In this document: positions 54,820-63,594 of the stretch, one piece after another
Layout: each line of letters begins with the position of its first letter
Position numbering within the stretch: position 1 is the stretch's first letter
Assembly: GCF_005848555.1 (NCBI RefSeq)
Contig: NZ_CP040518.1
Coordinates: 2,293,001-2,357,000, forward strand
Source: Blautia sp. SC05B48
Lineage (GTDB): Bacteria > Bacillota > Clostridia > Lachnospirales > Lachnospiraceae
DNA: 64,000 bases
Direction: 5' to 3'
Notes under the pieces: model-generated
The model's input: the letters and a program-made list of their open reading frames with translations, nothing else
What the model was told of the DNA's origin: nothing
Database searches by the model: none
Program-made: the position numbers and the translations under genes

Positions 54820-56611
54820 AGATCTGACAGAAGAACTTTCTATAGAAGATTACAAGATGGAGCTGGAAAATCGGATCCGTAATCTCCTCTGGACGGTAAG
54901 CGGCGATTATACCCTGGATGTGAAGCCGGATGTATCGCTGTTTCTCCGCTCAAAAGAGATTGCTCTTTACGATGGAATCAAACAGGGTGCTTTTGCCAGA
55001 TATTTTGACAAAAATCTTCTTGGTCTTTATCTTGTAAAAAAAATCTATCTGGATGCATCTGAGACGGAGCTGACCGGGCTGACACAGCTCTGTATTGAAG
55101 CGGCAGTGGGAGAGCGGATCTGCGAAGAGCGCCCGGGGGTTCGCCGCATGAGAAAAAAAGCTCTGGAAGATATTCTGGATCAGGAATATGAAACCCTGCC
55201 TTCCTACGATAAGCTGTTAGACAGGCTGAAAATTGCAGTATTCCGTGATGTACTTACAGGAAGCGTACAGCCTCTGGAGAAAAAACTGTCTGCATTCCGG
55301 GATCAGATCTATGCCTGCGCAGAAAGCGGAGACACCATGGAACTGATTCGGATCATCGACAGCCTCTATAATACGGTCATCGATCCGGACTTTGAGAAGA
55401 AAAACGGTTCCCTTGAACGGGTAATGGCGGTGACCCTGGAAGAACTGACGGAATTTGGCTGGGAAGACTACCTTAATGAAGAGATGTATGAGGAAGCCCT
55501 GGAAAATTATGTGGAAAAGCTCACAGACCGGATGACAGATATTGAAGATTCCTCGCTGACACAGGATATGGAAGAAAAACGTAAGGTGAAAAACAAGATC
55601 ACGGTGATTTCAGAGGAAGCTCTTCAGAAAGCTCATACCTATGTGGAACTGAATTTTGGAAAAACCTATCTCACACCTGCAGAAGAAAAAAGAATGAACC
55701 ATCTTATGTGCCGGGGAATACACGGAGACTGCAGCCTGTATTTTACAGAAGGAATCCTGAAAAATCCGGTTCGTGATAATTATCAGTACCAGTATGCAAA
55801 GCGTCTGCGTAATAAGAACATATGGACCTATCATGACAAGCACAGAATTGCAAAACGAAATATTGCCATATTGACTGAACTCCTGAAAAAAGCACTGGTG
55901 ATCCGAAGTGAAAACCAGGAAGTCCTATCAGACCGTGGAACTATCGTTCCTTCCAGGCTGTGGCGTATAGGCAGAAGCTGTGAGGCAAATCTTTTCAAGA
56001 GGATTCTTCGTGGAGACAATACGGATTTTGTGGTGGATATACTGATCGATGCCAGTGGTTCACAGATGAGCCGACAGGGAGATGTGGCACTGCAGGCTTA
56101 TATGATCAGTTCTGCCCTGAGCAATGTGGACATCCCTCATCGGGTTATGAGCTACTGCACATTCTGGGATCATACGATCCTGCACAGGTTCCGGGAATAT
56201 GATGATCCGGTTTCGGCAGATGAGGATATTTTCAATTATGTGACTTCCTCCAACAATCGGGACGGGCTTGCCATAAAAGCAGCGGGATACAGTCTTTTGC
56301 AGAGAGAAGAGGAAAAAAAGATCCTGATCATCTTAAGTGACGGACGCCCCTACGATGTGATCATAAACCGTCCCAATGCAAAGAATCCGGCCCCTTACCA
56401 GGGAAAATATGCCATTTCAGATACTGCATCAGAGGTGCGGCGTCTTCGGAGCCAGGGCGTCAGTGTTCTGGGGGTATTTGCAGGCGAAGAGAAGGATCTT
56501 CCGGCGGAAAAGAAGATTTTTGGAAAGGATTTTGCCTATATCCGTGATATCGGAAATTTCTCGAAGATCGTAGGACGATATCTGACAAAACAGCTGGAGG
56601 CGGACAACTGA
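54812..56611 (+). CDS. VWA-domain protein (CobT/NorD-like), partner of the MoxR ATPase
   Basis: A 599-residue protein. A long N-terminal helical part (about 1-400) is followed by a C-terminal von Willebrand A domain with an intact MIDAS, D413-A-S-G-S (ILIDASGSQMSRQGD), and the second and third MIDAS elements (SSNNRDGLA, LSDGRPYD). It resembles the VWA subunits NorD and CobT, which work with MoxR/CobS ATPases. The ATG at 54812 sits 7 bases after AAGGAC; the ATG at 54806 is too close. The client complex cannot be deduced from the neighbours. Confidence 0.85.
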   Translation: MHKDLTEELSIEDYKMELENRIRNLLWTVSGDYTLDVKPDVSLFLRSKEIALYDGIKQGAFARYFDKNLLGLYLVKKIYLDASETELTGLTQLCIEAAVGERICEERPGVRRMRKKALEDILDQEYETLPSYDKLLDRLKIAVFRDVLTGSVQPLEKKLSAFRDQIYACAESGDTMELIRIIDSLYNTVIDPDFEKKNGSLERVMAVTLEELTEFGWEDYLNEEMYEEALENYVEKLTDRMTDIEDSSLTQDMEEKRKVKNKITVISEEALQKAHTYVELNFGKTYLTPAEEKRMNHLMCRGIHGDCSLYFTEGILKNPVRDNYQYQYAKRLRNKNIWTYHDKHRIAKRNIAILTELLKKALVIRSENQEVLSDRGTIVPSRLWRIGRSCEANLFKRILRGDNTDFVVDILIDASGSQMSRQGDVALQAYMISSALSNVDIPHRVMSYCTFWDHTILHRFREYDDPVSADEDIFNYVTSSNNRDGLAIKAAGYSLLQREEEKKILIILSDGRPYDVIINRPNAKNPAPYQGKYAISDTASEVRRLRSQGVSVLGVFAGEEKDLPAEKKIFGKDFAYIRDIGNFSKIVGRYLTKQLEADN

Positions 56612-56662
56612 AAAAAAAAAGCATTTTTTTAAAAATATATAATATTCAATTGAAAGGAATAA

Positions 56663-56697
56663 GGTCACTATGTTAGCATACAAGCTGCATAGTGACC
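56663..56697. other. 10-bp inverted repeat upstream of the OPT gene
   Basis: GGTCACTATG (56663-56672) pairs with CATAGTGACC (56688-56697), with an inner AGC/GCT pairing. No T-run follows. It could be an operator or a weak terminator for the VWA gene. Confidence 0.5.
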
Positions 56698-56760
56698 AAT
56701 TATTTGCTTATAATTATACAGAAAATTGTAAATTATATATAATATCTCAGATATAATTCC

Positions 56761-56789
56761 TTGCAAAATAATGCGGAATTTGCTATACT
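56761..56789 (+). promoter_or_regulatory. Promoter of the OPT-PqqD genes
   Basis: TTGCAA (56761-56766), a 17-base spacer and TATACT (56784-56789), 40 bases before the ATG at 56830. Confidence 0.75.
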
Positions 56790-56829
56790 ATATTACGTTA
56801 CTAATTTAATAGATAAAGGGAGAGGAAAT

Positions 56830-58728
56830 ATGAACAAAAACACAGAGTTCAAACCTTACATTCCTGCGGAGAAAGTCACTCCGGAGCTCACAGTTACATC
56901 TGTGATCATGGGATGTATCCTTGCTGTCATCTTCGGTGCAGCCAATGCTTACCTTGGCCTTCGTGTTGGTATGACAGTATCTGCCTCCATTCCGGCGGCA
57001 GTTATCTCCATGGGTGTTATCCGCGTGATTCTTCGTAGAAACTCCATTCTGGAGAGCAATATGGTCCAGACCATCGGCTCAGCCGGTGAGTCTCTTGCAG
57101 CAGGTGCTATCTTCACCATGCCTGCACTGTTCCTCTGGGCAGAGGAAGGACTTTCAGACAAGCCAGGCATCGTTGAGATCACTCTGATCGCACTTTGCGG
57201 TGGTATCCTTGGTGTACTTTTTATGGTGCCCCTTCGTAATGCCCTCATCGTTAAGGAGCATGCAACTCTTCTCTATCCGGAAGGAACTGCCTGTGCAGAC
57301 GTTCTTCTTGCCGGTGAGGAAGGAGGAGCCAATGCTTCCACAGTATTCTCCGGTATGGGACTTGCTGCTATCTTCAAATTTGTTGTTGATGGACTGAAGC
57401 TTCTTCCGGCAGATGTTTCAGCAGCATTTAAATCCTTCAAGGGTGAGATCGGTATGGAGGTTTATCCGGCACTTCTCGGTGTTGGTTATATCGTAGGACC
57501 GAAGATCGCATCATACATGTTTACAGGTTCTCTTATTGGCTGGATGGTCATCATCCCGCTGATCTGCCTGTTCGGACCTGACACATGGATGTACCCGGCA
57601 GCAGAGGGAACAACAATTGCCCAGCTTTACGCAAACGGCGGAGCAGCAGCAATCTGGTCTACTTATGTTAAGTATATCGGCGCAGGTGCCATCGCAACAG
57701 GTGGTATCATTTCTCTGATCAAATCCCTGCCGCTGATCGTTACAACCTTCCGTGACTCCATGAAGAGCATGAAGGGAAGCAAGAACACAAGCACAGAGAG
57801 AACAGCACAGGATCTTCCGATGCAGTTCATCCTTCTCGGTATTGTTGCAATGGTATTTATCATCTGGATCGTTCCGGCAATCCCGGTGACTCTTCTTGGT
57901 GCATTTATCATCGTAGTTTTTGGATTCTTCTTTGCAACAGTATCTTCCCGTATGGTAGGTCTTGTAGGAAGCTCCAACAACCCGGTTTCCGGTATGGCTA
58001 TCGCTACTCTTCTGATCGCCACATTTGCGATCAAGAGCTCCGGTAAAACAGGTATCGACGGAATGACAGCAGCAATCGCTGTTGGTTCTGTTATCTGTAT
58101 CATCGCAGCAATTGCCGGTGATACCTCTCAGGACCTTAAGACAGGATACCTTCTTGGTGCTACACCTAAGAAGCAGCAGATGGGCGAGATGCTCGGTGTT
58201 GTTGTTTCAGGTCTTGCTATTGGCGGTGTTCTGTATCTTCTGAATGCAGCATGGGGCTACGGTACAGCAGAGATCCCTGCTCCGCAGGCTCAGCTTATGA
58301 AGATGATCGTTGAGGGAATCATGGGTGGAAACCTTCCATGGGGACTTGTATTTGTAGGTGTATTCCTTGCAATCTGCCTTGAGATCCTCCGTATCCCGGT
58401 AATGCCTTTCGCAATCGGTCTTTACCTTCCGATCTACCTGAACGCAACTATCATGATCGGTGGTATCGTTCGTGGATTACTTGACCGCAGAAAAGGCGTT
58501 GACGAAAAAACCAAGACAGCTCAGGCTACAGATGGTACCCTGTACTGTGCTGGTATGATCGCCGGCGAGGGTCTTGTTGGAATTCTTCTTGCGATCTTTG
58601 CAGTTGTCGGTATCAGTCTTGATATGTCCGGCGTTGTAAGCCTTGGAAATATCGGCGGTGTTGTGCTGATGATCATCATGATCCTGTCACTGCTTAAATT
58701 CTCTATCTGGAGAAAGAAGAAAGCCTGA
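56830..58728 (+). CDS. OPT-family oligopeptide transporter
   Basis: A 632-residue transporter of the OPT family (oligopeptides, glutathione-like peptides or metal chelates) with about 15-16 helices. NAYLGLRVGMTVSASIPAAV near the N-terminus and NNPVSGMAIATLL in the middle are family signatures. I use the ATG at 56830 with GAGAGG upstream; an in-frame TTG at 56761 overlaps the promoter. Its stop overlaps the start of a PqqD-like gene (TGATG), so the two proteins are made together. Confidence 0.92.
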   Translation: MNKNTEFKPYIPAEKVTPELTVTSVIMGCILAVIFGAANAYLGLRVGMTVSASIPAAVISMGVIRVILRRNSILESNMVQTIGSAGESLAAGAIFTMPALFLWAEEGLSDKPGIVEITLIALCGGILGVLFMVPLRNALIVKEHATLLYPEGTACADVLLAGEEGGANASTVFSGMGLAAIFKFVVDGLKLLPADVSAAFKSFKGEIGMEVYPALLGVGYIVGPKIASYMFTGSLIGWMVIIPLICLFGPDTWMYPAAEGTTIAQLYANGGAAAIWSTYVKYIGAGAIATGGIISLIKSLPLIVTTFRDSMKSMKGSKNTSTERTAQDLPMQFILLGIVAMVFIIWIVPAIPVTLLGAFIIVVFGFFFATVSSRMVGLVGSSNNPVSGMAIATLLIATFAIKSSGKTGIDGMTAAIAVGSVICIIAAIAGDTSQDLKTGYLLGATPKKQQMGEMLGVVVSGLAIGGVLYLLNAAWGYGTAEIPAPQAQLMKMIVEGIMGGNLPWGLVFVGVFLAICLEILRIPVMPFAIGLYLPIYLNATIMIGGIVRGLLDRRKGVDEKTKTAQATDGTLYCAGMIAGEGLVGILLAIFAVVGISLDMSGVVSLGNIGGVVLMIIMILSLLKFSIWRKKKA

Positions 58729-59102
58729 TGAGAAAAAACAAAAAGGATAAGAAACAGGATATCAACTATCTTGATCTGATCCCGGAAACAAACCAGTCGA
58801 TCCGGTGGCACCGGGACCTGAAGCAGCGGATCATTCTTGAGATAGAGAATAAGGGTATGTTCAATACCATCGCGCAGAAGGTTTTTGGCAAGCCAAGGTT
58901 TTCCAAGGTTCATCTTGATGAAATGGGAACTTTTATCTGGCCTGAGATCGATGGAGCCAAAACCGTGCAGGAGCTTGCCCTGCTGGTGAAAGAACATTTC
59001 GGAGATAAGGCAGAACCGCTTTATCCGAGAATCGTAAAATACTTTCAGATAATGGAAAGCTATGAATTTGTTCATTTTATAAATAAAAAGACAGAGAAAT
59101 AG
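58728..59102 (+). CDS. PqqD-like peptide-binding protein
   Basis: A 124-residue protein with a basic N-terminus and a winged-helix PqqD-type domain in which KVHLDEMGTFIWPEIDGAKT and VQELALLVKEHFGD are the recognisable motifs (FxLNxxGxxIWxxIDGxxT and a following helix). In ribosomally made peptide pathways such domains bind the leader peptide. No radical SAM enzyme, precursor peptide or protease is nearby; instead it is translationally coupled to an OPT transporter. It could bind a peptide substrate or the transporter. Function unknown. Confidence 0.85.
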   Translation: MRKNKKDKKQDINYLDLIPETNQSIRWHRDLKQRIILEIENKGMFNTIAQKVFGKPRFSKVHLDEMGTFIWPEIDGAKTVQELALLVKEHFGDKAEPLYPRIVKYFQIMESYEFVHFINKKTEK

Positions 59103-59108
59103 CATGGA

Positions 59109-59151
59109 GAACGGGAACGGACGCAGAATAGTGTACGGTCCCGTTCTTTTT
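59109..59151 (+). terminator. Terminator after the PqqD-like gene
   Basis: GAACGGGA (59109-59116) pairs with TCCCGTTC (59139-59146), followed by five T residues. Confidence 0.85.
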
Positions 59152-59293
59152 ATGACACGTCAGTACGGGAAACTGATGCAGTTGTCGTATGATACTATAG
59201 CATTTCCGGGATTTTTACAGTGGAATGGAAATATTGCGGACATTTCATGACAGAAATTTTGAGAATCGCTGTAAAAAATGAAAGGAGCACTTT

Positions 59294-60163
59294 ATGAGTC
59301 TTGTGGAAAAAAAGAACTGGTATCTGGATTATCTTCTGATCATAGTAGGAACCGGGCTGATGGCACTTGCCATCAATTCCGTTTTTGATGCAACCGGGCT
59401 GGTAACAGGCGGCTTTTCCGGTATTGCGATCCTGGTGAAGCACTGGACCGGTGGAATCATAGATGGCGGAGTTCCGCTGTGGCTTACCAACATCACGCTG
59501 AACATCCCGCTGTTTTTTCTGGGATGGCGGATCAAAGGCTTTTCCTTTGTAAAAAAAGCTCTGGTCGGTGAGATCTCCCTCTCAACCTGGCTTGCCATTC
59601 AGCCGGTGTGGAATATTGCGGGAGATGATCTTCTTCTGGCTGCTGTATACGGTGGCGTAATCCTGGGAATCGGCATCGGAATGGTTTTCCTCGGACAGGG
59701 AACCACAGGCGGAACGGATATGATGGCAGCACTGATCCAGAAGTATATAAGTCATTATTCCATCGCACAGATCATGCAGTTTATTGATGGGCTTATTGTG
59801 ATCGTGGGAATGTATGTGTTCGGTATCCAGCGGGCCCTGTATGCCATCATTGCGGTTTATCTGGTAACAAAAGTATCCGACAGTCTGATCGAAGGTCTGA
59901 AGTTTTCCAAACAAACATTTATCATCACGGAGAAGCCGGATGAGGTTGCCAGAGTCATTATGGAAGACCTGGATCGCGGAGCGACAGGGATCTGTGGCAA
60001 GGGGATGTATTCGGGTCAGGAGAAGACGATCATCTTCTGTGTGGTAAACAAAAAGGAAATTGTGAAGCTGAAAGAGATGGTAGATGATATCGATCCCAAC
60101 GCTTTTGTGATCGTTTCCGATGCAAGAGAAGTTCATGGAGAAGGTTTTATAGAGAAAAATTAG
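59294..60163 (+). CDS. YitT-family membrane protein with DUF2179 domain
   Basis: A 289-residue protein with about five N-terminal helices (DUF161; GLVTGGFSGIAILV and GGVILGIGIGMVFLGQGTTGGTDM; key Gly residues) and a soluble C-terminal DUF2179 domain (about 205-289, TGICGKGMYSGQEKTIIFCVV). YitT proteins are common in Firmicutes and of unproven function, possibly transport. GAAAGGAG precedes the ATG. Confidence 0.9.
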   Translation: MSLVEKKNWYLDYLLIIVGTGLMALAINSVFDATGLVTGGFSGIAILVKHWTGGIIDGGVPLWLTNITLNIPLFFLGWRIKGFSFVKKALVGEISLSTWLAIQPVWNIAGDDLLLAAVYGGVILGIGIGMVFLGQGTTGGTDMMAALIQKYISHYSIAQIMQFIDGLIVIVGMYVFGIQRALYAIIAVYLVTKVSDSLIEGLKFSKQTFIITEKPDEVARVIMEDLDRGATGICGKGMYSGQEKTIIFCVVNKKEIVKLKEMVDDIDPNAFVIVSDAREVHGEGFIEKN

Positions 60164-60299
60164 GCGGATTTCAACAAAAATTTGTAAATTTTTTCAGTTT
60201 TCCTCTTTCATTTTTGGTGATTTTGTATTAAAATAGCCGTAGATAGAGAGGGAAAGACAGAAGATAAGCATACACATAAGTGAGAAGGGATTGAACGGA

Positions 60300-61391
60300 A
60301 TGATATCGAATCAGGTGTTACAGAATACGCTCGAGGGACTTAAAGAAATATCAAGGACGGAATTTTGTGTCATTGACACAGACGGCAAGGTACTTGCGTC
60401 TACCTTTTCTGATTTTGAAATCCAGCCGGCAGATATCCAGGCTTTTGTAGAATCCCAGGCAGACAGCCAGCTTGTCAAGGGATTTCAGTACTTTAAGGTC
60501 TGTGATGATTATCAGTTGGAATATGTCCTGGTAGCCCACGGAGATGATGAGGATACTTATATGGTAGGCAAGCTTGCAGCCTTCCAGATCCAGAATCTGA
60601 TCGTTGCGTACAAGGAGCGTTTTGACAAAGACAGCTTTATCAAGAATCTTCTTCTTGATAATCTTCTTCTGGTGGATATTTACAACAGAGCGAAGAAGCT
60701 TCATATTGAAGCAGATGTCCGTCGTGTAGTTATGATCCTGGAACTGAACCAGGAGAAAGATCACAGCTCTGTAGAGAGCGTGAAGAGCCTTTTTGGCGGA
60801 AAGAGCAGAGATTTTATCACTGCTGTTGATGAGAAGAGCATCATTATTGTCAAGGAACTGGAAGAGGGAGAGGGCTATCCGGAGATGGATAAGCTGGCTC
60901 ATACTATTATGGATACTCTGGATCTGAATAAAGATGGTGAGGATGTCCACATGGCATACGGTACCATTGTCAATGAGTTGAAAGAAGTTTCACGTTCCTA
61001 CAAGGAAGCGCGTATGGCCCTTGATGTAGGTAAGATCTTCTTCGGAGACAGGGAAGTTATCGCATACAGCTCACTTGGAATCGGACGACTGATCTATCAG
61101 CTGCCTATTCCTATGTGTAAGATGTTTATCCGCGAGATCTTTGATAACAAATCTCCGGATGATTTCGATGAGGAGACACTTGTCACCATCGATAAATTCT
61201 TTGAGAACAGTCTGAACGTATCTGAAACTTCACGTCAGCTGTATATCCACAGAAATACGCTGGTATATCGTCTGGATAAACTCCAGAAGAGTACAGGCCT
61301 TGATCTGAGAGTGTTTGAGGATGCCATTACATTTAAGATCGCGCTGATGGCTGTTCGATATATGAAATATATGGAGACATTAGAGTATTAA
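60300..61391 (+). CDS. PucR/CdaR-type transcriptional regulator
   Basis: A 363-residue regulator. The N-terminal part (about 1-130) looks like a sensor domain (FCVIDTDGKVLAST). The C-terminus carries the PucR-type helix-turn-helix: NVSETSRQLYIHRNTLVYRL near 315-335, then LDLRVFEDAITFKIAL. This is the architecture of CdaR-like sugar-diacid or purine-catabolism regulators, but no such metabolic genes are near. I chose the ATG at 60300, with AAGGGA 9 bases upstream, over a TTG at 60291. A weak promoter (TTTCAT, spacer 17, TAAAAT at 60206-60234) may serve it. Confidence 0.82.
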   Translation: MISNQVLQNTLEGLKEISRTEFCVIDTDGKVLASTFSDFEIQPADIQAFVESQADSQLVKGFQYFKVCDDYQLEYVLVAHGDDEDTYMVGKLAAFQIQNLIVAYKERFDKDSFIKNLLLDNLLLVDIYNRAKKLHIEADVRRVVMILELNQEKDHSSVESVKSLFGGKSRDFITAVDEKSIIIVKELEEGEGYPEMDKLAHTIMDTLDLNKDGEDVHMAYGTIVNELKEVSRSYKEARMALDVGKIFFGDREVIAYSSLGIGRLIYQLPIPMCKMFIREIFDNKSPDDFDEETLVTIDKFFENSLNVSETSRQLYIHRNTLVYRLDKLQKSTGLDLRVFEDAITFKIALMAVRYMKYMETLEY

Positions 61392-61470
61392 TAGCATGCA
61401 GAATGCAGGATTTCACACTCTGCTGAACTGTCTTAAATGCATTATTTACGAGGACTGCTATAGAACTTTT

Positions 61471-61512
61471 AAACTGCCGCTTATTCATTCCCGGAATAGG
61501 CGGCAGTTTTTG
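61471..61512 (+). terminator. Terminator after the PucR-type regulator
   Basis: A 10-bp perfect stem (61471-61480 with 61500-61509), an inner TATTC/GGAATA stem and a T-run. Confidence 0.88.
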
Positions 61513-61579
61513 TATGAGCGTTTTTCATCATGGAATATTGTGTAAATGTCCCTCCTGTTTGGAAGCATTCACGAAGTGT

Positions 61580-61606
61580 GTTACTGAGAACGGAGTGAAC
61601 AGTAAC
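61580..61606. repeat. Short palindromic repeat, copy A
   Basis: A 27-base element with GTTACTG at one end and CAGTAAC at the other (7-bp inverted repeat). Its core TTACTGAGAACGGAGTGAAC is repeated exactly at 61733, with 152 bases between. Confidence 0.6.
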
Positions 61607-61732
61607 GAATTCACATGAACTTCACAGAATAACATCCATGACGCTATTGTAATTTTGGTATTTTTACGTTAAAATAAATAATTTGGAGAGGGCTGTTGAT
61701 TACTGTTCACTGGTAATATTCCGTGAAGCGCA

Positions 61733-61759
61733 TTACTGAGAACGGAGTGAACAGTAACG
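61733..61759. repeat. Short palindromic repeat, copy B
   Basis: A second copy of the 61580 element, identical over TTACTG...AACAGTAACG, with another GTGAACAGTAAC directly after it. A reverse-orientation-like TTACTGTTCACT lies just upstream near 61700. The 61392-61880 gap (489 bases) holds the terminator, these repeats and the ftsE promoter; I see no gene in it. Confidence 0.6.
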
Positions 61760-61796
61760 TGAACAGTAACAGTTGTAGGGCCCGGGAAATTTATTC

Positions 61797-61825
61797 TTGC
61801 ATTTAAACAGAAAATATATTACAAT
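61797..61825 (+). promoter_or_regulatory. Promoter of ftsEX
   Basis: TTGCAT (61797-61802), a 17-base spacer and TACAAT (61820-61825), 55 bases before the ftsE ATG. Confidence 0.75.
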
Positions 61826-61880
61826 AATGTTACAAAAAAATTAAGAAAATTATGCTTTTATAATATAGAGGAGGATATAT

Positions 61881-62564
61881 ATGATCGATCTTGTAGATGT
61901 GAGCAAATCTTACGGCCCGGGTCTTCCGGCTGTGAATCATGCGAACTTACATGTTGATAAAGGGGAATTCGTATTTGTAGTAGGAAGCAGTGGCTCCGGT
62001 AAATCCACACTGATCAAGCTTCTGATGAAAGAACTGGATTCTACCAGCGGAACGATCACAGTCAGCGGGGAACGTCTGGAGAAGATGAAACACAGACGCG
62101 TTGCCAAGTATCGCAGAAAGCTTGGGGTAGTATTTCAGGATTTCCGTCTTTTAAAAGACCGTAATGTATATGAGAATGTAGCATTTGCGCAGCGTGTCAT
62201 AGGAAGACCTACCCGTGTGATACGCAAACGTGTGCCGGAGGTTCTCCAGGAGGTAGGACTTGCAGGAAAGTATAAGGCATACCCGGATGAGCTTTCCGGT
62301 GGTGAGCAGCAGAGAGTTGCTCTTGCCAGAGCACTGGTAAACCGCCCTGACATCCTTCTGGCAGATGAGCCGACCGGAAACCTGGATCCGAAAACCTCTG
62401 AAGAGATCATGGCTCTGATGGAGCAGATCAATGACAGAGGAACCACAGTTCTGGTAGTTACCCACAATAAGGACATCGTCAATGCCATGCGTAAGCGAGT
62501 AGTCACCATGCACAACGGCAAGATCATCAGCGATGAGAAAGAGGGAGGATATCATGAGGCCTAG
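61881..62564 (+). CDS. ftsE: Cell division ATP-binding protein FtsE
   Basis: A 227-residue ABC ATPase. Walker A GSSGSGKST is at 35-43, with signature LSGGEQQRVALARALV and Walker B ILLADEPTGNLD. VVFQDFRLLKDRNVYENVA is typical of FtsE. With FtsX it controls peptidoglycan hydrolases at the division site or cell wall. It overlaps ftsX by 11 bases. Confidence 0.97.
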   Translation: MIDLVDVSKSYGPGLPAVNHANLHVDKGEFVFVVGSSGSGKSTLIKLLMKELDSTSGTITVSGERLEKMKHRRVAKYRRKLGVVFQDFRLLKDRNVYENVAFAQRVIGRPTRVIRKRVPEVLQEVGLAGKYKAYPDELSGGEQQRVALARALVNRPDILLADEPTGNLDPKTSEEIMALMEQINDRGTTVLVVTHNKDIVNAMRKRVVTMHNGKIISDEKEGGYHEA

Positions 62565-63459
62565 TACGATCTGGTATACCCTGAAGCAGGGCTTTAAGAA
62601 TATAAAAAGAAACTGGATGTTTTCCCTGGCATGTATCATCACGATGGCAGCCTGCATTTTTCTGGTAGGCATTTTCTATTCCATCGTGAACAACGTCGGT
62701 AATATTGCCCATAAGGTGGAAGAAGAAGTACCGATCACAGTATTCTTTGATGAGGGCACTTCAGAGGAAGAGATCCAGGCGATCGGCGATGCCATTCAGT
62801 CCAGGCCGGAAGTGGCCAGGATGGACTATCAGTCCGCAGATCAGGCATGGGAAGAATACAAACAGAAATATTTTGGAGATGAAGATGCGGCAGATGGATT
62901 TAAAGATGATAACCCTCTTGCCAATTCATCCAATTATCAGGTATATCTTAATGATATTACTAAGCAGACAGAACTGGTGAATTATATCCAGGGACTGGAA
63001 CATGTCCGGAAGGTAAATCAGTCTGAACAGGCATCCAGGACACTTGGTTCCATTAACAAGCTGGTTTCTTATGTGTCGATTGCCGTGATCGCAATCCTTT
63101 TGATCATTTCCATATTCCTGATCAGCAATACAGTATCTATGGGTATTTCTGTCCGCAAGGAAGAAATCGGAATTATGAAATACATAGGAGCTACAGATGC
63201 TTTTGTACGACTGCCATTCCTTCTGGAAGGTATGATCCTCGGTGTGATCGGTGCGGCGATACCGCTGATCTGCCTGTTTTTCCTGTATAATTCCGCTGTA
63301 GAGTTTATTCTGACAAAATTCAATGTATTGACAGGAATCGTGGATTTCATTCCAATCTGGCAGATTTATGAGGGTCTGGTTCCCATGGGACTTGGACTTG
63401 GTGTGGGAATCGGTCTTCTGGGAAGCTTTTTCACAACAAGAAAACATCTCAGAGTATAA
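62554..63459 (+). CDS. ftsX: Cell division protein FtsX
   Basis: A 301-residue membrane protein with four helices and a large extracellular domain (about 45-165) after the first one. The start of the family (LKQGFKNIKRNWMFSLACI) and the C-terminal VRKEEIGIMKYIGATDAFVRLPFLLEGM (key residues) are standard. The ATG at 62554 has GGAGG upstream; an earlier in-frame start at 62533 was not used. It relays FtsE ATP hydrolysis to cell-wall hydrolases. Confidence 0.95.
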   Translation: MRPSTIWYTLKQGFKNIKRNWMFSLACIITMAACIFLVGIFYSIVNNVGNIAHKVEEEVPITVFFDEGTSEEEIQAIGDAIQSRPEVARMDYQSADQAWEEYKQKYFGDEDAADGFKDDNPLANSSNYQVYLNDITKQTELVNYIQGLEHVRKVNQSEQASRTLGSINKLVSYVSIAVIAILLIISIFLISNTVSMGISVRKEEIGIMKYIGATDAFVRLPFLLEGMILGVIGAAIPLICLFFLYNSAVEFILTKFNVLTGIVDFIPIWQIYEGLVPMGLGLGVGIGLLGSFFTTRKHLRV

Positions 63460-63514
63460 CCAAATAGCAGAGAATCTTATGTATCCGCATGATGTGTGAT
63501 CATAAGATATACAG

Positions 63515-63543
63515 CGGCTGTCGGAAAATCGGCAGCCGTTTTC
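63515..63543 (+). terminator. Terminator or attenuator between ftsX and the protease gene
   Basis: CGGCTGTCG pairs with CGGCAGCCG (one G-U) around a 6-base loop, followed by five T residues ahead of the next gene. Confidence 0.75.
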
Positions 63544-63594
63544 GGTATACAAAAACCGGACGGCGCACAGCGGGGGACAGAAGAAAGGAAAAAT

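Noticed and set aside
53902-56611. Defence system based on the MoxR/VWA pair
   Set aside because: No nuclease, methylase or third component is adjacent and the surroundings are core genome; a chaperone role is simpler.
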